DNA of 44,282 nt from Myxococcales bacterium (lineage in GTDB: Bacteria > Myxococcota_A > Polyangia > Haliangiales > Haliangiaceae). A program made the translations under genes and the position numbers. Positions 8,634 to 17,916 of this stretch are shown here, piece after piece; position 1 is the first letter of the stretch, and each line of letters opens with the position of its first letter. A model generated the notes under the pieces. The model was not told the origin of the DNA, searched no databases, and saw only the letters and a program-made list of their open reading frames with translations. Location of the stretch: contig CANKMW010000083.1 in assembly GCA_947483555.1 (NCBI GenBank), forward strand, positions 1 through 44,282, given 5' to 3'.

Positions 8634-11462
8634 CTACCGCTGGTGGACCTCGCCGATCGCCGCGATCCGGCCCGGTCCGTGGCAGATCACGCACTGCTCC
8701 TGCGACGCGCCCAGGCCGAGCACCGTGGAGCGCGGGCTGTAGAACTGACCGCCGTTGGCCCGCATGTGATTGAGGGCGATGGTCGAGTCGTGGCACGCCG
8801 AGCACGCCCCGGTGATCGGCGAGATGACCAGCGTCGAGCCCGCGGCCTCCGTGGTCACGCCGGTCGCCGCGCTGTACGAGAACCCCGAGCCGTAGGCGGT
8901 GCCGGAGACCACGTACGGCGACACCGTGTAGTACGTCGAGTTCACCAGCGGGTCGGTGCTGAGCGTGCCCGTGGCGACCGTGGTGAGCTGCATGCTGGCC
9001 ACCGCGCCGAGGTTGGTCGCGTTCGCGAAGTCGTACGTGCCGGCGACGTGGCACGTCGTGCAGGTGTTCAGCGTGCCCGGGAACTCGATCTCGTTGAAGC
9101 CCACGCCCACCGCCAGGGCACGCCAGGTGAAGGGCATGGTGCGCTTGCGACCGGCGTGGATGGCGTGGATGAAGAACTTCGAGCCCGCGGACCAGCCGGC
9201 GCTGGTGCGGTTCGGGTTGTGGCAGAACGAGCAGGTCGGTCCGTCGTTGCGCTGGCCGCCGTGGAAGCTCGGGCTGACACCGAGCGCGCCGTGGCAGTCC
9301 TTGCACTTGGCGTTGTCGACGATGGCGCGGCGACCGGTGTAGCCGGTCGCGACCCTCCAGACGTTGGGCGCCGGGACGCTCAGGCCGCCCTGCGCCTTGC
9401 CGTCGGCGGGCACGTTGGGGACGAACGGGTACCCGGTCACGTTGGTCTGCACCAGCGGCGGCGCGCTCGACAGCGAGTACGTGTAGCCGAGGCCGCCGGT
9501 GAGCATCCTGGCCGTCGACGGGATCTGCACCCCGGTGAGCGTGATCGTGTAGTAGCCGGTCGCGTCGGGGCCGGTCATCGTGCCGGTCCCCGTGCCGGTC
9601 GCGGTGCCGTCCCAGATCTTCTTGATGTAGCCGGACGCCGTGGCGTTGAAGTCCGACGGGGTCAGGTTGCCGTCCTGGGGCACCGCGAACGCGAAGTAGG
9701 CGCTCGGTGAGCCGACGAAGTTGGGCATGAGCTCGACCACGGGCGGATTCGCGGTCGGCGCGTAGGTCTGGAAGACCACGTCGGTGCCGTTGTTCTTGAG
9801 CTTGAACACCATCCGCGGCCGCATGATGGTCGGCGTGACGGTGTCGGCCACGGTGTCGACGGTCTTCACGTCATAGGTGATGGCGTTCGCGCCCGGCGGC
9901 ACGTAGCCACCGGCGGCGACGTACGAGGCGTGGGTGTTGTTGTTGGTGCCACCGGTGATCCACGCGTTGGCCGGATCGGGCGTCGCGACCGGCCGGTGGT
10001 ACCGCTCGACGGGGAAGCCCCCGGCCGGGCCGTGGCAGCTGGCGCACTCCGCGTCGGTCCGCGGGCCACCGACGTGGTTGCAGGGCAGGGGTTTGCCATC
10101 GGTGCCGCGCGCGATCGCACCACCGAGACCACAGAAGGCCAGCAACGGTTGCGCGGCGGTGAGCTCCACGTAGTCGTGGCAACCCTTGCAGGCCAGGGAC
10201 GACGGGTTGGTCTGCGCCTGCGCGCCCTGCGCGGCGTTGGCGTGGCAGGTGTCGCAGGCGCGGATGTCGCGCGGGTAGGTCGCCGCGATGCCGTGGAACA
10301 GGTTCGCCGTCGCCACCTGCTCGCCGTTGTGGATGCGGTGAATGAAGGACGCCGAGTTCGCCAGCGGGTTCGTGGTGCGACCCGGGTTGTGACAGGTGTT
10401 GCACATGTTGGCGGCCACGCGTCCGCCGCCGTGGAAGGCGGCCGAGGTCGTGGTCTCGGCCTTGAACTTGGCATGGCACGAGTCGCAACCGGCCTGAGAG
10501 ACGAGCTCGCGTGTGAGCGGGGTGCCGGCGCCGCTGGGGACGAAGTAGTGGGACCGATTGGCGGCGTGGAACGTGTTGGCGTTGATGGTGAAGAACGTGT
10601 CGGTCTGGCGGGTCACCTGCGTCCAGACCACGTGGGTCTCGTTCAGCTTGGTCGGGTCGTACGCGACCGCCATCGCGCCGTTCGCCGTCGAGGTGATCGG
10701 AAACGTGTACGTGTAGTCGCCGGCGCCGAGGCCGTTCTCGATCAACGTGCCGTGGCCAGGCGTGGTGCCGCGCGGGTTGAAGAGGGTGGGCTGCCCGAGG
10801 GGCGCGGACGTGCTGGCCGACTTGGTGAACATGGTCAGCGGCGACACGATGCCGGCGCCGTCCCGGGTGAAGTAGCCGAGCCCGAAGCGCGGCTGGATGG
10901 CCGTGTTCTGCGAGTAGTTGCCCTGGAAGTCGAGCGGGAAGCCGCGGTCGTCCTTCATCGTGAAGCGCACCGTGATCGGAGCGGTGGTCGACGTGCTCAC
11001 CGCCGTGACCGCGACCACGATGCCGGTGCTCGGATCGATGGTGCCGCTGGGAGCGAAGTTGCAGACGTAGGTCGTCGCCGCGCTGTTGACCTCGCCGGGC
11101 TCGAGCGTGCCGTTGTCGTTGGCATCCAGGCCGGTCTCGATCTTGGTCCCGCCGAACGGGCAGTTCGCGCCCGCCGGCTCCTCGCTGGTCACGACCAGCG
11201 AATCATGGCCGTCGCCGCCGCTGCAGACGTAGGTCGTCGCCGTCACCTCGGAGGCGTCGAGCGTGCCGTTGCCGTTGGCGTCGACCCCGACCTCGACCTT
11301 GGTGCCCCCGGCGGGACAGTTGGTTCCCGCCGGCTCCACGCTGGTCCTGACCAGCGCGGGGTCGCCGGGGTCGCCGGGGTCGCCGGCGGGTCCCGGGTCC
11401 CCGGTGCAGGACGCCAGCGCAACGAGGAGGAACGCGGACAGGGTTCCAAGACGGACCTTCAT
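8634..11462 (-). CDS. Decaheme c-type cytochrome lipoprotein, OmcA/MtrC family
   Basis: A 942-residue lipoprotein (MKVRLGTLSAF...VALASC) with ribosome site GGGAG before ATG 11462. A short collagen-like GDPGPAGDPGDPGDP and two copies of a module ending GTLDASEVTATTYVC / GTLEPGEVNSAATTYVC follow (about residues 20-125). It has exactly ten CXXCH heme motifs, from residue 326 to 924: CDSCH, CNTCH, CDTCH, CKGCH, CASCH, CKDCH, CSFCH, CTTCH, CSACH, CVICH. The second cluster (RRAIVDNAKCKDCH, FHGGQRNDG, CHNPNRTS, FIHAIHAGRKRTMPFT) is typical of outer-surface decaheme cytochromes. These pass electrons to extracellular acceptors such as metal oxides. No MtrA- or MtrB-like partner lies nearby. It is larger than MtrC or OmcA (about 670-740 residues). 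Confidence 0.95.
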   Translation of the reverse strand: MKVRLGTLSAFLLVALASCTGDPGPAGDPGDPGDPALVRTSVEPAGTNCPAGGTKVEVGVDANGNGTLDASEVTATTYVCSGGDGHDSLVVTSEEPAGANCPFGGTKIETGLDANDNGTLEPGEVNSAATTYVCNFAPSGTIDPSTGIVVAVTAVSTSTTAPITVRFTMKDDRGFPLDFQGNYSQNTAIQPRFGLGYFTRDGAGIVSPLTMFTKSASTSAPLGQPTLFNPRGTTPGHGTLIENGLGAGDYTYTFPITSTANGAMAVAYDPTKLNETHVVWTQVTRQTDTFFTINANTFHAANRSHYFVPSGAGTPLTRELVSQAGCDSCHAKFKAETTTSAAFHGGGRVAANMCNTCHNPGRTTNPLANSASFIHRIHNGEQVATANLFHGIAATYPRDIRACDTCHANAAQGAQAQTNPSSLACKGCHDYVELTAAQPLLAFCGLGGAIARGTDGKPLPCNHVGGPRTDAECASCHGPAGGFPVERYHRPVATPDPANAWITGGTNNNTHASYVAAGGYVPPGANAITYDVKTVDTVADTVTPTIMRPRMVFKLKNNGTDVVFQTYAPTANPPVVELMPNFVGSPSAYFAFAVPQDGNLTPSDFNATASGYIKKIWDGTATGTGTGTMTGPDATGYYTITLTGVQIPSTARMLTGGLGYTYSLSSAPPLVQTNVTGYPFVPNVPADGKAQGGLSVPAPNVWRVATGYTGRRAIVDNAKCKDCHGALGVSPSFHGGQRNDGPTCSFCHNPNRTSAGWSAGSKFFIHAIHAGRKRTMPFTWRALAVGVGFNEIEFPGTLNTCTTCHVAGTYDFANATNLGAVASMQLTTVATGTLSTDPLVNSTYYTVSPYVVSGTAYGSGFSYSAATGVTTEAAGSTLVISPITGACSACHDSTIALNHMRANGGQFYSPRSTVLGLGASQEQCVICHGPGRIAAIGEVHQR

Positions 11463-11612
11463 TGGAGAGCTCCCAGCACAGGTTGGAGCCCCGCATTGCA
11501 AGATTTTAACCTGCGGTCAAGCAGCTGAAGTCGCTCGATAATCTGTTCTGACGCCCGGCGGCGACGGCAAAACGCGCGGTCAGCGCGCCCGCGACGCGCA
11601 AGAGCTGCGTAG

Positions 11613-12326
11613 CTATCGGGCGGTCGACCCCTGCCACCACACGGCGACCCACTCGGTGTCGGCGAAGCGGAAGCTGGTCTTCCGGGCTCCGGGCATGGCC
11701 ATGCACTCGGCCTCGACCTTCTTCGCGGCCGGCGCGAAGTAGGTGACCAGACAGGCCTTGCCGAGCGCGTCGATGGCGTCGAGAAATCGCGGCCGATCGC
11801 TCATGTAGTAGATGACCTCGCACGCGGTGACCAGATCGAAGCGGCCGCGCTGTCCGGACCACGGCTGGGCGTAGAGGTCGCCGGCCGCGAACGTCGCGCC
11901 GGGCAGGCGGCGGTGGGCGCGCTCGATCGCCTTGGGCGACACGTCGATCCCCGTGAGCTGATCGCAGAGCCGCATCAGGACCTCGCTCTGGTGGCCCTCA
12001 CCGCAGCCGACCTCGAGCAGCGTGCCGAGCCGCGGCGCGACCCGCTCGGCGATCACGCGGTTGGTCTCGAGGAATCGGTGGCGCTCCTGCTCCGAGTCCA
12101 TGTGCCACGGATCGGGGACGCTGTAGGCGAGGTCGAGGCGGCCGTGGGCGTCGTTCTGGCGCACGCCGCGCAGCGCGTACTTCATCCACGTCCGCCGCAC
12201 CACCTGCTGGGCGCGCGCGCGCACCTGCTCGGCGCGCATCGGCAACGCCAGCTCGTCGACGGCGGCGCGGACGTCGCCGCGACGGAGGTGGGACAGCGCG
12301 GACCTCAGGTCGTCGAGCGTGCTCAT
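11613..12326 (-). CDS. Class I SAM-dependent methyltransferase
   Basis: A 237-residue protein. SAM-binding motif I LLEVGCGEGHQSEVL is near residue 103, the acidic motif II LTGIDVSPKAIERA near 125, and motif post-I/III RFDLVTACEVIYYM near 160. The arrangement resembles NodS-like or other small-molecule/sugar methyltransferases. It is the last gene of the minus-strand exopolysaccharide-type group (deacetylase 24 bp upstream, then GT2), so it may methylate a sugar or lipid-linked intermediate. A CACCTT hexamer lies 6 nt before the ATG. The exact substrate cannot be told from sequence. Confidence 0.85.
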   Translation of the reverse strand: MSTLDDLRSALSHLRRGDVRAAVDELALPMRAEQVRARAQQVVRRTWMKYALRGVRQNDAHGRLDLAYSVPDPWHMDSEQERHRFLETNRVIAERVAPRLGTLLEVGCGEGHQSEVLMRLCDQLTGIDVSPKAIERAHRRLPGATFAAGDLYAQPWSGQRGRFDLVTACEVIYYMSDRPRFLDAIDALGKACLVTYFAPAAKKVEAECMAMPGARKTSFRFADTEWVAVWWQGSTAR

Positions 12327-12350
12327 CGGGGAAAGGTGCTCATGGCTTGC

Positions 12351-13415
12351 TCATGGCTTGAAGGGGGCCTTGCCAGCGGACGGGGTCGCGCGGCGATAGG
12401 CGAGCAGCGGGAACGCGAGCTGGCCCAGGAACATGTCGTCGGTCAGGTCGCGATCGACCGCCAGCCGCCCGAGGTCGAGGTGATCGCGCCGTCCCCACAT
12501 CGCCACCACGCCGCTGGCGTTGGTCAGCCCGCAGCGGTAGCCGGCGGCGGCGACCGCGGCGCGGACCTTCGGGTAGGGCAGGATCGTGCGCCCGACCGGA
12601 TACGCGATCACGTGCGACGGCCGGCCCAGCTCGCGCGCCAGATCGACCCGCGCGCCGTCGAGCTCGTCGCGCAGACCGCCGGCGTCGAGGGTCTGCAGCA
12701 CGCGGTGGCCGCGGGTGTGCGACTCGATGTCCATGCCGGCGTCTCGCATCCGCCGCACCTCGTCCCAGGTCATGATCAGCTGGTCGGCGAGGCCGCGTTC
12801 GATCTCTCGCGACCAGGCGACTCCAGCCGCGGCGGAGAGGCCGTCGAGGTAACGGTCGATGTCGATCCCGTCCTCGTCCTTGATGACCGCCACCAGCGTG
12901 GCCCGGGCCCGCGCATGGTCACCGAGGTCGACGGTCATCGCGCGCGGGTAGTCCAGGCTCAGGCGCTCGCGGCGGCTGGTCGCGACCACGTACGCGATGC
13001 GGTCCCACCAGTACAGCCGCCGTTCGGTGACGAAGCTGGTCGCGACGAAGAACACGGCGCGCAGCGCGAGGTCGCGCAAGATCGGCAGCGCCACGTCCAG
13101 GTTGGAGCGGTAGCCGTCGTCGAACGTGATCAGGCACGGGTTGGGCGGCAGCCGCGCGCCGTCCAGCCCGGCCAGCAATTCGTCGACGCCGATCACCGAG
13201 AAGTGCCGCTTGACCAGCTCCATCTGGCGCCGGAACTGGGCCGGCGTCACGTCGGCGACGTCGGGATCGAAGCGGTAGTCGGGGCCGGGCTCGCAGACGT
13301 GGTGGTAGGTCAGGATCGACAGCACCGGCACCCGCAGGCGGGCCCGGGCGGCCAGGATCGCGCGCGTCCCCCCGGTGCGGGCGAGCAGCGTGGCGAGCTG
13401 TTGCCGTCGTTCCAT
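12351..13415 (-). CDS. Polysaccharide deacetylase family protein (NodB-like), 1 of 2
   Basis: A 354-residue protein. PVLSILTYHHVCEPG opens the fold, PCLITFDDGYRSN carries the catalytic and metal-binding Asp pair, and ESHTRGHRVLQ supplies the two metal-binding His (H-x3-H). VIAYPVGR follows as motif 3. This is a carbohydrate esterase family 4 protein that removes N- or O-acetyl groups from polysaccharides. There is no signal peptide, so it may act in the cytoplasm or on lipid-linked sugars. It sits between a methyltransferase and a GT2 gene on the same strand. An 11-bp tandem repeat (TGCTCATGGCT twice, from 12338) surrounds its stop codon. Confidence 0.9.
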   Translation of the reverse strand: MERRQQLATLLARTGGTRAILAARARLRVPVLSILTYHHVCEPGPDYRFDPDVADVTPAQFRRQMELVKRHFSVIGVDELLAGLDGARLPPNPCLITFDDGYRSNLDVALPILRDLALRAVFFVATSFVTERRLYWWDRIAYVVATSRRERLSLDYPRAMTVDLGDHARARATLVAVIKDEDGIDIDRYLDGLSAAAGVAWSREIERGLADQLIMTWDEVRRMRDAGMDIESHTRGHRVLQTLDAGGLRDELDGARVDLARELGRPSHVIAYPVGRTILPYPKVRAAVAAAGYRCGLTNASGVVAMWGRRDHLDLGRLAVDRDLTDDMFLGQLAFPLLAYRRATPSAGKAPFKP

Positions 13416-13491
13416 GATCCGGCTGCCACCTTATCACTGTCGCGGCGGGCCGCCGCCGCCGCCGCCGCGGAACCGGCGCCGCGCGTGCGCG

Positions 13492-14430
13492 TCAGCGCGG
13501 CGCCGGGCCCCGCAGCCAGCGTCGGGTCCGGACCGCGGCGTTCTTGGTGACGTCGACGCCGAGCCGGGCCAGCTCGGCGAGCTCGGGTCGAGTCCGCGCC
13601 CGCGCCGCCGCCCGGGCGGCCAGCGCCAGCGCGTCCTTCAGCTCGCCGTCCCACAGAAAGCCGCGCGCGTTGCGGGCGTAGGCCCAGAACAGCGCCGCGT
13701 CGCGGTCGGCCTTGGCCACCGCGCCACCGTGGGCGCGCAGGAAGCGCTCGATCACGTCGAGGTAGTCGCGGTTGGTGCGCGACAGCGCCGAGAGCCCCTG
13801 GTGGCCGCGCATCGCGCGCGTCAAGGGCTCGGCGATCACCGCCTCCTGGAAGCGCACCGCGACGCGGAGGTGGAAGTCGAGATCTTCGGCGGTGCGCAGG
13901 CTGGTGTCGAAGCCGCCGGTGGCGACGAAGACCTCGCGGCGGAACATCGCCGAGGCCGGGGCCAGCGCCGGATTGCGCAGCACGGCGGGCAACACCCAGC
14001 CGTCGGCGGGGATGAACTCGCGACGGCGGAAGGTCTCGAAGCCCTTGCGATGTTCGTCCATGCGCTCGACGTCGGTGATCACCATGCCGATCTCGGGCCG
14101 GCGCTCGAGCACCTCGACCTGGCGCGCGATCTTGGTCGGCGTCCACTCGTCGTCGTCGTCGAGCAGGGCCAGGTAGGCGCCGCGCGCCGCCGTCATGCCG
14201 AAGTTGCGCGCCGCCGACACACCGCCGTTGGGCTTCTTGAGGTAGCGGACGCGGGCGCCGAACGCCCGGGTCAGCACCGCCTCGGTGTCGTCGCTGCCGC
14301 CGTCGTCGACGACGACGATCTCGAGCGCCTCCGCCGGGTAGGTCTGCGCCACCGCCGTGCCCACCGCGATGCACACGTCCTGGGCTCGATTGAACGTGGG
14401 GATGACGGCGGACACCAGCGGCATGGGCAC
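13492..14430 (-). CDS. Glycosyltransferase family 2
   Basis: A 312-residue GT-A glycosyltransferase. VSAVIPTFNRAQDV is the N-terminal nucleotide-binding strand, VVVDDGGSDDTEAV the first acidic motif, and YLALLDDDDEWTPTKIARQ the DXD-type metal site. A C-terminal helical region contains an Arg-rich tail. It should transfer an activated sugar to a glycan or lipid carrier in the cytoplasm. The start may be GTG 14430 (GAGAAT lies 6 nt before it) or ATG 14424. It is divergent from the second deacetylase gene (55-bp gap) and belongs to the polysaccharide block. Confidence 0.93.
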   Translation of the reverse strand: MPMPLVSAVIPTFNRAQDVCIAVGTAVAQTYPAEALEIVVVDDGGSDDTEAVLTRAFGARVRYLKKPNGGVSAARNFGMTAARGAYLALLDDDDEWTPTKIARQVEVLERRPEIGMVITDVERMDEHRKGFETFRRREFIPADGWVLPAVLRNPALAPASAMFRREVFVATGGFDTSLRTAEDLDFHLRVAVRFQEAVIAEPLTRAMRGHQGLSALSRTNRDYLDVIERFLRAHGGAVAKADRDAALFWAYARNARGFLWDGELKDALALAARAAARARTRPELAELARLGVDVTKNAAVRTRRWLRGPAPR

Positions 14431-14485
14431 GACGCCATTCTCCTCGCTACCGGCGTCTGGTCAACCGTCAGCGCTCGCGCTACCA

Positions 14486-15556
14486 ATGTGGACCGTGTCC
14501 GCCGTCGCCACGCTCAAGGCCTCCGCCGCACCGGCGCTCAAGCGCGCGCTCTACTACAGCGGCGCGCTCGACGTCTATCACCGGACCCGCAACCGCGACC
14601 GGCTGACGGTGATCATGTTCCATCGCGTGCTGTCGGTGGCCGACCCGCGGTGGCGGACGGCGGATCCCGAGTACAGCCTGCGCGACGATCTGTTCGCGTC
14701 GTGTCTGGGGTTCTTCAAGCGCCACTACCACGTGGTCGCGCTCGACGACGTGCTCGCCGCCCGCGCCGGCGGCCCGCCGCTGCCGCCGCGACCCCTGCTG
14801 ATCACGTTCGACGACGGCTGGAGCGACAACGAGGAGTTCGCGCTCGCCCACCTGCGGCGCGCCGGCCTGCCGTCGGTGCTGTTCGTGGTCGCCGATGTCG
14901 TCGGTCGCGCCGAGCCGTTCTTCCAGGAGCGGCTGGTCGGCGCCTGGCGCGGCGGACGCCTCGATGGCGCCCGCGCCACCCGCCTGTGGCGCGACGCCGG
15001 CGGCGACCCGGCCCGCCCGCCACCGCTCGAGCGCGCCGGCCGCGACGACCTCGGGCCGCTGCGCGCGCTGATCACGCAGCTCGAGCGGCTCGACGCTGCG
15101 CCCCGCGCCGGCTTGCTCGCCGAGCTGGCCCCGATCCTCGACGACGGCGTCCGCTACATGATCACCGCCGATCAGCTGCGCAACCTGGCCGGCCACTTCG
15201 TCGCCATCGGCGCCCACGGCAAGACCCACACGCCCATGACCCGGGCCGCCGATCTCGACGCCGAGCTGGCCGGCGCCCGCGCCGTCATCGCCGAGCGGCT
15301 CGGCGGCCGGCCGACGCCACCGGCGACGATGTCGTTTCCGCACGGTGCCCACGACCCGGCGATCGTGGCCCGCGCCCACGCCGCCGGCTACCAGCTGCTC
15401 TTCACCAGCGTGCCCGAGCTTCCGCCGGCCGCCGGCAGCGGTCCGGGCGTGCTGGGCCGGGTCGGGTTCACCGGCGACACCATCAGCGACGCCCGCGGTC
15501 GGTTCGCCCCCGAATTGCTGGCGCTGCACCTGTTCCGCAAGCCGCACGCCGCCTGA
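14486..15556 (+). CDS. Polysaccharide deacetylase family protein (NodB-like), 2 of 2
   Basis: A 356-residue protein with the start placed at ATG 14486 (MWTVSAVATLKAS); GTG 14495 is also possible, and TACCAA precedes both. LTVIMFHRVLSV opens the fold, PLLITFDDGWSDNEEF has the catalytic Asp pair and GAHGKTHTPM the H-x3-H metal site; MSFPHGAHD is motif 3. The middle insertion (about residues 150-215) is Arg/Ala-rich and differs from the first deacetylase. It heads a plus-strand pair with the Wzy-like gene 41 bp downstream. The two deacetylases are clearly diverged and not a recent duplication. Confidence 0.9.
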   Translation: MWTVSAVATLKASAAPALKRALYYSGALDVYHRTRNRDRLTVIMFHRVLSVADPRWRTADPEYSLRDDLFASCLGFFKRHYHVVALDDVLAARAGGPPLPPRPLLITFDDGWSDNEEFALAHLRRAGLPSVLFVVADVVGRAEPFFQERLVGAWRGGRLDGARATRLWRDAGGDPARPPPLERAGRDDLGPLRALITQLERLDAAPRAGLLAELAPILDDGVRYMITADQLRNLAGHFVAIGAHGKTHTPMTRAADLDAELAGARAVIAERLGGRPTPPATMSFPHGAHDPAIVARAHAAGYQLLFTSVPELPPAAGSGPGVLGRVGFTGDTISDARGRFAPELLALHLFRKPHAA

Positions 15557-15597
15557 GGGCGAACCGGTTCGGAGCGGGCGTACACTCGGGCCCCCCG

Positions 15598-16971
15598 GTG
15601 TTCGCCATCTTCGGCATCTGCGGCCTGCTCGTGTTCATCCTGGCGCGGCCGCAGGAGTACGTCGACGTGCTGCAGCGGCTGCCGATGCTGTACCTGTGCT
15701 GCGCCGGCGCGGTGGGCGGCTTTGTCCTCGACGTCAAGCTGCGTCGCCTCGACCCCCATCCGGTGCCCCTGCTGCGGTGGGTGATCGCCTTCATGCTGTG
15801 GGCGACGATCTCGAGCGCGGTCAAGGCCGGGCCGGCGTTCCAGCACAACCTGATCGAGCTGGCCATCCTGCTGGTCCTGTTCACGACCATCGCCCACGGC
15901 GTCCAGACGCTGCGAGCGTTCCGCATGGTCGCGGCGACGGTGATGGTGGTGTGCCTGTTCATGACGCTGGTGTGCATCGATCAGGGGCTACAGGACCGTT
16001 CGTGCATCATCACCGACCCCGAGCACCCCGGCGAGGGCACCCCCGACGGGCGGCCATGCGAGATGTCCGATGCCTGCTACGACGACGCCGCCGAGCCGGG
16101 CTCCGAGTACCGCTGCGAGAAGGCGGGCATGTTCGGCACCTACTCGATCGAGGATCGGGTCCGCTACCGCGGCGAGCTGCACGATCCCAACGAGCTCGGC
16201 ATGGCGGTGTGCATCGGCGCCTTCTCGTTCCTGGTCGCGTTCGCCAACCAGCGGCGACGACCGCTGACCATCGTCTTCGCGCTGCTGGGCGGGTTCGCGG
16301 TGCTCTATTGCGTCCAGCTGACCCAGTCGCGGGGCGCGATCCTGGTGTTCGCGCTGGTCGGCGGCGTCTATGCGGTCCGTCGGTTCGGGATCGCCGGCAT
16401 CATCGCCGGCGGCGTCGCGGTGCTGCCCTTGCTCGCCCTCGGCGGGCGGAGCGGCGACAAGGCCGACGCCTCGACCCAGCTTCGCTACGAGGCCTGGTCG
16501 GCGGGGCTGACGATGTTCAGGAAGAGCCCGCTGTTCGGCGTCGGTCAGCGCCAGTTCGGCGAGCACCACTTCATGACCGCGCACAACTCGTACGTCCTGT
16601 CGCTGGCCGAGCTCGGCTTCGTCGGGATGGTGCTGTTCATCGTGCTCCTGTACCTGTCGGTGAAGACCCTCATCCGCGGCGTGATCGAGCTCGAGCACGT
16701 GCCGGGCGCGCGTCCGGCGCAGGTGTGGGCGATGGCGCTGCTGGGTTCGTTCGCCGGCATGCTGTTCTCGATCAACACGCTGTCGTTCTGCTACCACTCG
16801 GTGCTGTGGGTCTTTCTGGGCCTGGGCGGCGCCTGGGTGTCGGTGGTGCGGCACCACAAGCCGGACTTCGACGTCCGCATCACCGGTCGCGATCTGTTCT
16901 TCATCGTGTCGGGCTGCGCAGCTTACGCCCTGGTCATCCTGCCCATCTTCGTTCGACTCAAGGGCGAGTGA
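15598..16971 (+). CDS. O-antigen ligase / Wzy-type polymerase family membrane protein
   Basis: A 457-residue integral membrane protein with about 11 hydrophobic segments. The start is taken as GTG 15598 (VFAIFGICGLLVF), where the first membrane helix begins; TACACT at 15581-15586 is a possible -10 box. The family core is present: GELHDPNELGMAVCIGA, QLTQSRGAILVF, and the periplasmic-loop segment LFGVGQRQFGEHHFMTAHN followed by SYVLSLAELGF, which matches the Wzy_C/WaaL region. A Cys-rich loop (about residues 130-185, with CIITD, CEMSDACYDD) is unusual. It would ligate or polymerise lipid-linked polysaccharide at the periplasmic face. Together with GT2, deacetylases and methyltransferase it suggests a surface polysaccharide locus. 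Confidence 0.88.
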   Translation: MFAIFGICGLLVFILARPQEYVDVLQRLPMLYLCCAGAVGGFVLDVKLRRLDPHPVPLLRWVIAFMLWATISSAVKAGPAFQHNLIELAILLVLFTTIAHGVQTLRAFRMVAATVMVVCLFMTLVCIDQGLQDRSCIITDPEHPGEGTPDGRPCEMSDACYDDAAEPGSEYRCEKAGMFGTYSIEDRVRYRGELHDPNELGMAVCIGAFSFLVAFANQRRRPLTIVFALLGGFAVLYCVQLTQSRGAILVFALVGGVYAVRRFGIAGIIAGGVAVLPLLALGGRSGDKADASTQLRYEAWSAGLTMFRKSPLFGVGQRQFGEHHFMTAHNSYVLSLAELGFVGMVLFIVLLYLSVKTLIRGVIELEHVPGARPAQVWAMALLGSFAGMLFSINTLSFCYHSVLWVFLGLGGAWVSVVRHHKPDFDVRITGRDLFFIVSGCAAYALVILPIFVRLKGE

Positions 16972-17061
16972 TGGCCGCGTAGGCAGGTGTGGGTGCGAGC
17001 AACCGGCGTTCGCGGCGGGTGTCTTTGCGATCGCCCCCTCGGCGACACCGTGCATTCCGAG

Positions 17062-17067
17062 TACGCT
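17062..17067 (+). promoter_or_regulatory. -10 box TACGCT, leaderless promoter
   Basis: TACGCT, six nucleotides, then ATG 17074. No ribosome site. Confidence 0.45.
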
Positions 17068-17073
17068 TTTCCC

Positions 17074-17823
17074 ATGGCGCCGTTCCGCGATGCGCTCGCC
17101 GGCGAGGTGATGACGTCACCGACCAGCGCCGGCGTGCTGTCGCTCGAGGTGGCGCCGCGCCACGTGACCATCGCGCTCGCCGACGTCCAGATCGCGATCT
17201 CGGAGAGCATCCTCACCATCACGCGGGCGGCGCGGCGCGGGGTCCGGCGGGTGGTGCGCCCGATCGGTGCCCGCCTGATCGTCGCCCGCGGCATGCCCAG
17301 CGAAGGTGTCGGGCTGTGGCTCGAGGCCACCTCGGGCGAGGTCGAGCGGGTGTTCGGCGCCGAGCCGCGTGATCTCATCCGCAGCGACGACGGGCTGGCG
17401 GCGCTACGCCAGCTCGATCGCCTGACCCACCGGCTGGCCGCTGCGGTCGCCGGCCTGAGCCGCGGCGTCCGCGCGGCGGTGGAGATCGGGCCGGCGGCTG
17501 ATCGCGGTCTCGACAAGGTCCTGTTCGCCGACTTCGGCGATCACGTCACGCTCTACCGGCGCTCGCTGTTCCGGGCCCGGTCACGCAAGCTGCTCGAAGC
17601 CTACCAGGACGGCCGGGTCGTCATCCCGACGCCGAGCGGCGAGGTCCGCATCATGTGCCAGTCGCGCTTCGGCTGCACCGTGATCGGCGACTACGTCCGC
17701 TTCACGACGCCGGCCGGCGATGATCTGGCCCACGTGTCGCTGCCGTGGGTCACGCGCGGCGATCGCGACGAGATCGCGCGCCGGATCGGCGCGGTCTTCG
17801 AGCGCGGCGCGGCCTCGTTCTGA
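17074..17823 (+). CDS. Hypothetical protein
   Basis: A 249-residue soluble protein starting MAPFRDALAGEVM; the start is fixed by the -10-like hexamer 6 nt upstream. No signal peptide or membrane segment is seen. The sequence is a mix of short strands and helices with many Arg/Val. The first half has VAPRHVTIALADVQIAISES and the last half VVIPTPSGEVRIMCQSRFG and GDYVRFTTPAGDDLAHVSLP. I do not recognise the family. It precedes the site-2 protease gene by 93 bp on the same strand, so co-transcription is possible. Confidence 0.7.
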   Translation: MAPFRDALAGEVMTSPTSAGVLSLEVAPRHVTIALADVQIAISESILTITRAARRGVRRVVRPIGARLIVARGMPSEGVGLWLEATSGEVERVFGAEPRDLIRSDDGLAALRQLDRLTHRLAAAVAGLSRGVRAAVEIGPAADRGLDKVLFADFGDHVTLYRRSLFRARSRKLLEAYQDGRVVIPTPSGEVRIMCQSRFGCTVIGDYVRFTTPAGDDLAHVSLPWVTRGDRDEIARRIGAVFERGAASF

Positions 17824-17916
17824 CCTGCCCGATCGTCGAGGATCGACGTGGCCTCGGGCAGTTGCGGGCCGGTTCCCGGCTTGCGCGCCGGCTCGAACGG
17901 CCCCACGTTGAACGAC

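Noticed and set aside
9930..11528. 532-codon plus-strand open frame
   Set aside because: Antisense to the decaheme cytochrome, with low-complexity Arg/Gly/Val composition and no domain.
13375..15597. Upstream part of a 1198-codon frame ending at 16971
   Set aside because: Only the last 457 codons are the membrane protein; the rest is a shadow of the GT2 and deacetylase genes.
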